Shown here piece after piece: positions 1 through 9,500 of a stretch of DNA of 52,500 nucleotides (positions are counted from its first letter, which is position 1; the number at the start of each line of letters is the position of its first letter). Under the pieces are notes generated by a model. It was given only the letters and a program-made list of their open reading frames with translations. It was not told where the DNA came from and ran no database searches. The translations under genes and the position numbers were made by a program. The stretch lies in contig WAEK01000018.1 in NCBI GenBank assembly GCA_011634665.1, forward strand, positions 1-52,500, read 5' to 3'. Source of the stretch: Mortierella sp. BCC40632 (taxonomy: Eukaryota; Mortierellomycota; Mortierellomycetes; Mortierellales; Mortierellaceae).

Positions 1-201
1 GTGGAAATCAGAAATGCCTCTCGAAATTTTATCCATGGGCAGGTGATGTTGAGACCGCATGTTCTCCACCAGGATTTAGCGTCTCCAGTAAGGTTTAAGG
101 CTGTATACTGCACCCAGTCGCATTCGTTGAGCTTGACGACCTGGTAATACTCTCCCTGGTTGTCGATGAAGTTGTTGCAGGCGTCCGCGTCGATGTCCCC
201 A
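1..201 (-). pseudogene. Ty3/gypsy-type retrotransposon Gag fragment, cut by the window edge
   Basis: Reading the minus strand gives an open frame of about 66 codons that runs off the window at position 1. It contains the blocks ALNLTGDAKSWWR and WIKFREAFL, which match the core of the retrotrans_gag family (capsid-like domain of Ty3/gypsy elements: LTGxAxxWW followed by a W-x3-FxxxF helix). No start codon is visible, and the open frame breaks up above about position 200. No protease, reverse transcriptase or integrase is inside the window; any such sequence would lie to the left. It could be a live element cut by the window edge or a relic. The family call rests on motif recognition only. Confidence 0.6.
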
Positions 202-920
202 AGTAGGGGCGGGGGTTTGAGGTTTGAGGATTTTATGCAAGGTACGCAACAACGTCGCGGTGAGCAGCCTCCAATTTCAAGCTGGGATGGGGCGGGGGGA
301 TCATCAAGGGGGTGGTGATGGACAAGAGCAGAGAGCTGATCCTATTTCTTTCCTCCTGGGGAGGAGGGGAGGCTGATGCTGAAATTTCAAAGGCCGACAC
401 AAGTTGGAAATAGGGGAAACAGAATAGGGGTGAAAAGAGAGAGGAAAAAGAAAAAGGGGGGGAGGACGGGAGGTCAAGGGAAAAGGGGGTGGGGAAAGAA
501 AAGAGAGGGGGGGTTCTAGACGAGTGGGAAAGTGAAGTGCTACTGCCAGGGAGCTGCCTAACGAGTGGAGGGAAAGATAATAGTCAGGGTAGAAAGAGGC
601 AGTGAATCGAGGTACCTTTGCTAACATCTAACAAAAAGAAGGGAGTGGCAGGAAAAAGATGATCTTTTATTGGTGGTAGGTGAAGGGACTATTTATACAT
701 GTGAGTGAGGTGGACCTTTTAAGTTATAGGGGTGGGAGTGGACATGACCTCAAAGGTTAAAGGGGTGGGTGCTGATGGTCGATACTGTGACACCCTCCAA
801 TGGTTGGAATCGACTGAAAATTGGAATGAACATTCATTTATTGATGATAAACATATTCTCAAAGTTTTAAAGAGGTATCTCAATTGGCTGTTGAGATTTT
901 TGGTCTCTAATAAGGCCTGG
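202..920. other. Non-coding stretch between Gag remnant and Tc1 element
   Basis: Purine-rich on the plus strand between about 300 and 520, with runs of AAAGGGGG type. The longest open frame (304-627, minus) is a proline/phenylalanine-rich translation of this low-complexity DNA and does not look like a protein. About 790-920 shows weak inverted similarity to 2341-2500, so it may be the degenerate outer arm of the Tc1-type element. No RNA gene or promoter recognised. Confidence 0.4.
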
Positions 921-969
921 TCATTGTAACAGTTTTGACCGACATGAAAAATTTCCGTGATTTTTGTCT

Positions 970-2199
970 TCAACGAGCTATATCTCGCTGGATCAGTACT
1001 TTGTTTTGCCTCCCTTTGGCTCTATTTACAGCCCTGAGTCTCTTTAGCATGCTCCTTATCAGGCTGCGGCAGTATTCTACAGGAATCTTGTACCATTCTG
1101 TGGAGATTCTGTCCCATAACTCGCGACAGCTTTTAGGACGCGTTGGATACTTTGCCAGTCTTTTCTTCAAGTATGCCCACATATTTTCGATTGGATTCAA
1201 GTCAGGGGATAGTGCAGGCCAGAATAAAAGCCTATCATCGGTCTCTGTCACCCCAATCGACTCGAGGTACGCCTTGGTAACCTTGGCTGTATGCTTGGGA
1301 TCGTTGTCGTCCTGAAAGATGAATTCTTCTTGAGTCATGCCCCATTCCTCAACAGCAGTGTTTCTCAAAAGTCGGATGATATCCGATCCGACTTTTTTTC
1401 GGGACGGAGATAACACAGGAAAAAAAGTCGGATGATATCCGATCCGACTTTTTTTCGGGACGGAGATAACACAGGAAAAAAAGTCGGATCGGATATCATC
1501 CGACTTTTGAGAAACACTGCTCAACAGACATATGCAGATCCTCTCGAAGAATCTGGATATACAAGTAGGAGTCCATGGTTTCATCGATCTTAGCAATATA
1601 ACCTGGTCCGTTCCATGACATGCATGACCAGACCATCACACTACCCCCACCAAATTTGACTGTTCCTTGGACTGTTCGGCTTGTTATTGCCCCTTCCTGT
1701 TCATCCCACACACACTGCATGCCGTCGGAACAAATTCGGTTGATCTTGGACTCGTCAGACCAGACAACTGAAGCCCAGTCGTCCTCAGTCCATTCCCTTG
1801 TACTTGTTGACAAACTGTAATCGGCCACGAATGTGATTTCTTTTCAACGCAGGTCGTTTCACAACTCGTTTGGCGATTAGTCCAGCCTCTCGAAGTCTTC
1901 TCTTGAGAGTGGTAATCGATATTGGTGCGGGATTGATTTCATTGGCCTGATCAAGTCCATCAGATGCTGACTTGATTAGACCACGTTTCTGATTGAGCTT
2001 GATATGTTCAACTGTCGAGGCTAAAATTTTCCTTGGTCGACCTCCCTTTGAACTTGGACAGATCCAAATCATTGCTTACAGCAATCCTGTGGACAGTTGC
2101 ATTAGAAATATTCAGCTTCTTGGCTGTCTCTCTGGTGGATGTTCCTTCCTGCAAAAGCTTCAATGCTTCCTTGATGGTTCGTGGCGGTGTTGGCTTCAT
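970..2199 (-). pseudogene. Tc1-type transposase, broken by two frameshifts and a foldback insertion
   Basis: Cut-and-paste transposase of the Tc1/mariner superfamily. From the ATG at 2199 the product shows an N-terminal helix-turn-helix (TIKEALKLLQEG...TRETAKKLNISNATVHRI), a GGRPRK linker, a second HTH-like part with LKRRLREAGL, then the DDE nuclease: first Asp in WSDESKINR, second in QDDNDPKHT, Glu in SPDLNPIEN. The spacing between the second Asp and the Glu is 39 residues by direct count, longer than the usual Tc1 34. Frame is lost at about 2040-2045 and at about 1808-1812; both look like one extra G in a GGG run. A 164-bp element plus its 8-bp duplication (172 bp, not a multiple of three) interrupts the segment between the first and second Asp. 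No active protein can be made. Confidence 0.85.
1356..1519. mobile_element. hAT-like foldback element, family F1 (copy a), nested in Tc1 transposase
   Basis: Begins CAGTGTTTCTCAAAAGTCGG and ends with the exact complement, so it is almost wholly palindromic. It is flanked by a perfect 8-bp direct repeat, CTCAACAG, at 1348-1355 and 1520-1527, which is the target duplication size of the hAT superfamily; CAGTG-type ends also fit hAT. Compared with the 109-bp copies at 19789 and 20519 it contains one extra 55-bp direct repeat of its left arm and loop. It has no coding capacity and must rely on a transposase from elsewhere. Confidence 0.88.
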
Positions 2200-2530
2200 A
2201 GTTGGCACATGAGATGAAAAAAGGTAGAACAGTGATTTTTGGAAAAAATCGGGATGTTTTAGAATCAAAACAATGAAAAATTGACGAAAAAAATTTTTTT
2301 ATCGTATTTTTTACATGGTCGGTCAAAACTGTTACAATGATATCGGACCCTTTGTCTGTCAATAACTCTTCAACTATTGCCGTTATCCAGTTGAAACTTT
2401 AAGGACATATTCTCCATTGATTAATGATGCTTCAGTCATATTATCAGGCCATTTGATAACTTATGCAGCATGTAAGTAGGAATTCAGATGAAAAGTAAAA
2501 AACATTGTAACAGTTTTGGCCGGCACTGTA

Positions 2531-3142
2531 TACTCTCCCCTTGCCTACTCAACCTGAGACAGGATTGGACGATAACACCTACCCTGCATTCAGTTCATCC
2601 CCATCATCAGCAATCTCCGAACCCTGCTTTACCTCAGTTCTATTGTGTGGGTTGTGTAGGGTAAGTGTTATATCAGCGGCGAGGTATTAACAAGTAAGAA
2701 AGGTGATGTTCTTTATTACACCTTCCTTGGGTAAATAAAAAGGTAAAAAGCCTCTAGTCAGATCTATCACCTGACTAGATAAAAACCTGTGGGAGGAGAG
2801 CGATCCACAACACGGCTCCCCCCTCCAGACGTTGGCTCCGGGTAGTGCTATTCCGTAGCTCTCGTCTTATGCATCTGAGGAAAATATATCAGCAAAACCT
2901 CAGGGTGGCGTAGAGGAAAATTGGAAAACCTCTGTAGAATTATTGAGGAGAAAAAGGAACGAGTCCTAAAACCTCTTTTGATCATGAATGGTAGGAAAAA
3001 GTCATTATTGTCAAAACCTGAAAATATAGTTGAAGGGAAAAGACATCATGGTCAAAACCTCCTAGATAGCATGAATGTATGAGGGAAAAAGACATTGTTG
3101 TCATAAAAACCTCTTTTGAGTCCATGAGTATTAAAGTATTTA
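2531..3142. other. Non-coding stretch with possible LTR remnant and AAAACCTC repeats
   Basis: No coding region seen. On the minus strand a purine tract near 2815-2830 (GGAGGGGGGAGCCG) is followed by TGTTGTGGATCG, an arrangement seen at the 3' polypurine tract/LTR start of Copia-type elements; the matching LTR end could lie near 2643, but I see no second LTR. Between about 2880 and 3120 a degenerate repeat unit of roughly 60 bp recurs, each with GGAAAAAG-CAT-TGTCAAAACCTC. Low-confidence description. Confidence 0.3.
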
Positions 3143-3502
3143 TTACTTCTTTTTCAGTATATCTAGCAGAGTAGCATCTTCTCTCTGTTGCTTTTTTACT
3201 GCTGCCAAAAGCTCCTCGTTGAGCTTAGATTGCTTCTCTAGAGCTCTTTGGCAGTTGTGTATCATCCTCTGATTGGAGCGGATCATCTTCTGTTGAGCTC
3301 TCATCATCTCTTCGCACTGGGTTGCAGAAACAAGAGTCTTCTCGAATAAGACGCAGGTCCGTTTAGCATTCTCTGTTGCTACCGTGATCCGTTCGTCTTC
3401 TTCTTGCTTCCGCTTGTTTTGCTGTTCAGCGATTTGGAATTTAGAGATAGGGTCGTCAGGAAACAGGCGACCGATTTCCTTTAGTTGGAACTCCATGATC
3501 AC
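3143..3502 (-). CDS. Coiled-coil protein C-terminus, gene truncated by the satellite array
   Basis: Unrecognised. An open frame of 119 codons ends at a TAA at 3143. The first 25 residues include MEFQLKEIGRLFPDDP; the rest is a charged, Gln/Glu/Lys-rich helix (QQNKRKQEEDERI, MMRAQQKMIRSNQRMIHNC, LNEELLAAVKKQQRED) with heptad character, ending in LLDILKKK. Coiled coils of this sort close many transposon-related Myb/SANT proteins, but no DNA-binding domain is visible. The ATG at 3502 is probably not the natural start: the same frame continues open upstream into the first satellite monomer (to about 3620; YEAQNSNGQHYFHRDFLHA, then IGPVIMEF at the junction). The 5' part of the gene seems to have been lost to, or turned into, the satellite. 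Confidence 0.4.
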   Translation of the reverse strand: MIMEFQLKEIGRLFPDDPISKFQIAEQQNKRKQEEDERITVATENAKRTCVLFEKTLVSATQCEEMMRAQQKMIRSNQRMIHNCQRALEKQSKLNEELLAAVKKQQREDATLLDILKKK

Positions 3503-6500
3503 TGGTCCGATGGCATGTAAAAAATCTCTGTGAAAATAATGTTGACCATTGGAATTCTGAGCTTCATAACCAGGACCGCACCTTGTCGTTGAACTAGCAT
3601 GTGGCCAAGGTGATGTTCCTTGGATTTCTTAAGGAATTCCAGGTGTCGAGACTTCAATCTGACCGGCTGGGGCCTCTGGCGTTGGCGCAGCTGTGTGATG
3701 TGACCTTTGTGGACATGCTATGAAAATGCTTTCCTCTCTGATTTCTCGTCTCAGGGTCGGCCCTTGCTCTGAAAAAAGGCCACAGAGTCTTTTTACCTTG
3801 CTCTTGCCAGGGCACAAAAAAAAAAAAAAATTGGGGGTCAAGGCTGCATTTTGGCTTTCCTGGCTCCTGGTGATCACTTGTCCAAATCACCTTTGCCAAA
3901 TCTTGGACAAGTCAAAATAGGCAATGTCGACCTAGAGCTCCCTGGCCATGCCCTCACCTTGGCATTAAACAAGCATGAAGCCAGAGTGGTGTTCTTTTTG
4001 GATTTCTTAAGGAATTCCAGGTGTCGAGACTTCAATCTGACCGGCTGGGGCCTCTGGCGTTGGCGCAGCTGTGTGATGTGACCTTTGTGGACATGCTATG
4101 AAAATGCTTTCCTCTCTGATTTCTCGTCTCAGGGTCGGCCCACAGCTCTGAAAAAAAGGCCACAGAGTCCTTTTACCTTGCTCTTGCCAGGGCGCAAAAA
4201 AAAATTGGGGGTCAAGGCTGCAGTGTGGCACTCCTGACTCCAAGTGATCACTGGTCCGATGGCATGTAAAAAATCTCTGTGAAAATAATGTTGACCATTG
4301 GAATTCTGAGCTTCATAACCAGGACCGCACCTTGTCGTTGAACTAGCATGTGGCCAAAGGTGATGTTCCTTGGATTTCTTAAGGAATTCCAGGTGTCGAG
4401 ACTTCAATCTGACCGGCTGGGGCCTCTGGCGTTGGCGCAGCTGTGTGATGTGACCTTTGTGGACATGCTATGAAAAAAATGCTTTCCTCTCTGATTTCTC
4501 GTCTCAGGGTCGGCCCACAGCTCTGAAAAAAAAAGGCCACAGAGTCCTTTTACCTTGCTCTTGCCAGGGCGAAAAAAAAAAAAAAAAAAATTGGGGGTCA
4601 AGGCTGCAGTGTGGCACTCCTGACTCCAAGTGATCACTGGTCCGATGGCATGTAAAAAAAAATCTCTGTGAAAATAATGTTGACCATTGGAATTCTGAGC
4701 TTCATAACCAGGACCGCACCTTGTCGTTGAACTAGCATGTGGCCAAGGTGATGTTCCTTGGATTTCTTAAGGAATTCCAGGTGTCGAGACTTCAATCTGA
4801 CCGGCTGGGGCCTCTGGCGTTGGCGCAGCTGTGTGATGTGACCTTTTGTGGACATGCTATGAAAATGCTTTCCTCTCTGATTTCTCGTCTCAGGGTCGGC
4901 CCACAGCTCTGAAAAAAAAAAGGCCACAGAGTCCTTTTACCTTGCTCTTGCCAGGGGCAAAAAAAAAAAAATTGGGGGTCAAGGCTGCATTTTGGCTTTC
5001 CTGGCTCCTGGTGATCACTTGACAAATCACCTTGTAAAAATCTTGGACAAGTCAAAATAGGCAATGTCGACCTAGAGCTCCCTGGCCATGCCCTCACCTT
5101 GGCATTAAACAAGCATGAAGCCAGAGTGGTGTTCCTTGGATTTCTTAAGGAATTCCAGGTGTCGAGACTTCAATCTGACCGGCTGGGGCCTCTGGCGTTG
5201 GCGCAGCTGTGTGATGTGACCTTTGTGGACATGCTATGAAAATGCTTTTCCTCTCTGATTTCTCGTCTCAGGGTCGGCCCACAGCTCTGAAAAAAAAAGG
5301 CCACAGAGTCCTTTTTACCTTGCTCTTGCCAGGGCGCAAAAAAAAAAAAAATTGGGGGTCAAGGCTGCAGTGTGGCACTCCTGACTCCAAGTGATCACTG
5401 GTCCGATGGCATGTAAAAAATCTCTGTGAAAATAATGTTGACCATTGGAATTTCTGAGCTTCATAACCAGGACCGCACCTTTGTCGTTGAACTAGCATGT
5501 GGCCAAGGTGATGTTCCTTGGATTTCTTAAGGAATTCCAGGTGTCGAGACTTCAATCTGACCGGCTGGGGCCTCTGGCGTTGGCGCAGCTGTGTGATGTG
5601 ACCTTTGTGGACATGCTATGAAAATGCTTTCCTCTCTGATTTCTCGTCTCAGGGTCGGCCCACAGCTCTGAAAAAAAGGCCACAGAGTCCTTTTACCTTG
5701 CTCTTGCCAGGGCGCAAAAAAAAATTGGGGGTCAAGGCTGCAGTGTGGCACTCCTGACTCCAAGTGATCACTGGTCCGATGGCATGTAAAAAATCTCTGT
5801 GAAAAAAATAATGTTGACCATTGGAATTCTGAGCTTCATAACCAGGACCGCACCTTGTCGTTGAACTAGCATGTGGCCAAGGTGATGTTCCTTGGATTTC
5901 TTAAGGAATTCCAGGTGTCGAGACTTCAATCTGACCGGCTGGGGCCTCTGGCGTTGGCGCAGCTGTGTGATGTGACCTTTGTGGACATGCTATGAAAATG
6001 CTTTCCTCTCTGATTTCTCGTCTCAGGGTCGGCCCACAGCTCTGAAAAAAAGGCCACAGAGTCCTTTTACCTTGCTCTTGCCAGGGCGCAAAAAAAAAAA
6101 TTGGGGGGTCAAGGCTGCATTTTGGCTTTCCTGGCTCCTGGTGATCACTTGACAAATCACCTTTGCCAAATCTTGGACAAGTCAAAATAGGCAATGTCGA
6201 CCTAGAGCTCCCTGGCCATGCCCTCACCTTGGCATTAAACAAGCATGAAGCCAGAGTGGTGTTCCTTGGATTTCTTAAGGAATTCCAGGTGTCGAGACTT
6301 CAATCTGACCGGCTGGGGCCTCTGGCGTTGGCGCAGCTGTGTGATGTGACCTTTGTGGACATGCTATGAAAATGCTTTCCTCTCTGATTTCTCGTCTCAG
6401 GGTCGGCCCACAGCTCTGAAAAAAAGGCCACAGAGTCCTTTTACCTTGCTCTTGCCAGGGCGCAAAAAAAAATTGGGGGTCAAGGCTGCAGTGTGGCACT

Positions 6501-9500
6501 CCTGACTCCAAGTGATCACTGGTCCGATGGCATGTAAAAAATCTCTGTGAAAATAATGTTGACCATTGGAATTCTGAGCTTCATAACCAGGACCGCACCT
6601 TGTCGTTGAACTAGCATGTGGCCAAGGTGATGTTCCTTGGATTTCTTAAGGAATTCCAGGTGTCGAGACTTCAATCTGACCGGCTGGGGCCTCTGGCGTT
6701 GGCGCAGCTGTGTGATGTGACCTTTTGTGGACATGCTATGAAAATGCTTTCCTCTCTCTGATTTCTCGTCTCAGGGGTCGGCCCACAGCTCTGAAAAAAG
6801 GCCACAGAGTCCTTTTACCTTGCTCTTGCCAGGGCGCAAAAAATTGGGGGTCAAGGCTGCAGTGTGGCACTCCTGACTCCAAGTGATCACTGGTCCGATG
6901 GCATGTAAAAATCTCTGTGAAAATAATGTTGACCATTGGAATTCTGAGCTTCATAACCAGGACCGCACCTTGTCGTTGAACTAGCATGTGGCCAAGGTGA
7001 TGTTCCTTGGATTTCTTAAGGAATTCCAGGTGTCGAGACTTCAATCTGACCGGCTGGGGCCTCTGGCGTTGGCGCAGCTGTGTGATGTGACCTTTGTGGA
7101 CATGCTATGAAAATGCTTTCCTCTCTGATTTCTCGTCTCAGGGTCGGCCCACAGCTCTGAAAAAAAAAAGGCCACAGAGTCCTTTTTACCTTGCTCTTGC
7201 CAGGGCGCAAAAAAAAAATTGGGGGTCAAGGCTGCATTTTGGCTTTCCTGGCTCCTGGTGATCACTTGACAAATCACCTTTGCCAAATCTTGGACAAGTC
7301 AAAATAGGCAATGTCGACCTAGAGCTCCCTGGCCATGCCCCCTCACCTTGGCATTAAACAAGCATGAAGCCAGAGTGGTGTTCCTTGGATTTCTTAAGGA
7401 ATTCCAGGTGTCGAGACTTCAATCTGACCGGCTGGGGCCTCTGGCGTTGGCGCAGCTGTGTGATGTGACCTTTGTGGACATGCTATGAAAATGCTTTCCT
7501 CTCTGATTTCTCGTCTCAGGGTCGGCCCACAGCTCTGAAAAAAGGCCACAGAGTCCTTTTACCTTGCTCTTGCCAGGGGGCAAAAAATTGGGGGTCAAGG
7601 CTGCAGTGTGGCACTCCTGACTCCAAGTGATCACTGGTCCGATGGCATGTAAAAATCTCTGTGAAAATAATGTTGACCATTGGAATTCTGAGCTTCATAA
7701 CCAGGACCGCACCTTGTCGTTGAACTAGCATGTGGCCAAGGTGATGTTCCTTGGATTTCTTAAGGAATTCCAGGTGTCGAGACTTCAATCTGACCGGCTG
7801 GGGCCTCTGGCGTTGGCGCAGCTGTGTGATGTGACCTTTGTGGACATGCTATGAAAATGCTTTCCTCTCTGATTTCTCGTCTCAGGGTCGGCCCACAGCT
7901 CTGAAAAAAAAGGCCACAGAGTCCTTTTACCTTGCTCTTGCCAGGGCAAAAAAAAAAAATTGGGGGTCAAGGCTGCAGTGTGGCACTCCTGACTCCAAGT
8001 GATCACTGGTCCGATGGCATGTAAAAATCTCTGTGAAAATAATGTTGACCATTGGAATTCTGAGCTTCATAACCAGGACCGCACCTTGTCGTTGAACTAG
8101 CATGTGGCCAAGGTGATGTTCCTTGGATTTCTTAAGGAATTCCAGGTGTCGAGACTTCAATCTGACCGGCTGGGGCCTCTGGCGTTGGCGCAGCTGTGTG
8201 ATGTGACCTTTGTGGACATGCTATGAAAATGCTTTCCTCTCTGATTTCTCGTCTCAGGGTCGGCCCACAGCTCTGAAAAAAAAGGCCACAGAGTCCTTTT
8301 TACCTTGCTCTTGCCAGGGCGCAAAAAAAAAATGGGGGTCTCAAGGCTGCATTTTTGGCTTTCCTGGCTCCTGGTGATCACTTGACAAATCACCTTTGCC
8401 AAATCTTGGACAAGTCAAAATAGGCAATGTCGACCTAGAGCTCCCTGGCCATGCCCCTCACCTTGGCATTAAACAAGCATGAAGCCAGAGTGGTGTTCCT
8501 TGGATTTCTTAAGGAATTCCAGGTGTCGAGACTTCAATCTGACCGGCTGGGGCCTCTGGCGTTGGCGCAGCTGTGTGATGTGACCTTTGTGGACATGCTA
8601 TGAAAATGCTTTTCCTCTCTGATTTCTCGTCTCAGGGTCGGCCCACAGCTCTGAAAAAAAAAAAAAAAAAAGGCCACAGAGTCCTTTTACCTTGCTCTTG
8701 CCAGGGCGCAAAAAAAAAAGGGCTGCATTTTGGGCTTTCCTGGCTCTTTTGGTGATCACTGGTCCAATGGCACCTTTGCCAAATCTTGGACATGTTGACC
8801 AAAATAGGCAATGTCGACCTAGAGCTCCCTGGCCATGCCCTCACCTTGGCATTAAACAAGCATGAAGCCAGAGTGGTGTTCCTTGGATTTCTTAAGGAAT
8901 TCCAGGTGTCGAGACTTCAATCTGACCGGCTGGGGCCTCTGGCGTTGGCGCAGCTGTGTGATGTGACCTTTGTGGACATGCTATGAAAATGCTTTCCTCT
9001 CTGATTTCTCGTCTCAGGGTCGGCCCACAGCTCTGAAAAAAGGCCACAGAGTCCTTTTACCTTGCTCTTGCCAGGGCGCAAAAAAAAAATTGGGGTCAAG
9101 GCTGCAGTGTGGCTTTCCTGACTCCTGGTGATCACTGGTCCGATGGCATGTAAAAATCTCTGTGAAAACAAATGTTGACCATTGGAATTCTGAGCTTCAT
9201 AACCAGGACCGCACCTTGTCGTTGAACAAGCATGTGGCCAGGTGATGTTCCTTGGATTTCTTAAGGAATTCCAGGTGTCGAGACTTCAATCTGACCGGCT
9301 GGGGCCTCTGGCGTTGGCGCAGCTGTGTGATGTGACCTTTGTGGACATGCTATGAAAATGCTTTCCTCTCTGATTTCTCGTCTCAGGGTCGGCCCACAGC
9401 TCTGAAAAAAGGCCACAGAGTCCTTTTTACCTTGCTCTTGCCAGGGCGCAAAAAAAAAAAAAATTGGGGGTCAAGGCTGCATTTTGGCTTTCCTGGCTCC

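Larger units (their letters stand above)
921..2530 (-). mobile_element. Decayed Tc1/mariner-type DNA transposon
   Basis: A transposase reading frame on the minus strand is bracketed by near-identical inverted repeats at 921-946 and 2314-2340 (core AACAGTTTTGACCGAC and its complement). A third, related repeat at 2505-2530 ends in a form close to the classic Tc1 end (complement begins TACAGTGCCGGCCAAAA) and finishes in TA, the usual Tc1 target site. Right-hand end at 2530 is therefore plausible; the left outer end is not clear, and the nominal start is the left inner repeat. The element carries a foldback insertion at 1356-1519 and two single-base frameshifts in its transposase, so it is non-autonomous now. 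Confidence 0.75.

Noticed and set aside
304..627. 107-codon minus-strand frame
   Set aside because: Low-complexity Pro/Phe/Leu translation of purine-rich DNA with no family resemblance.
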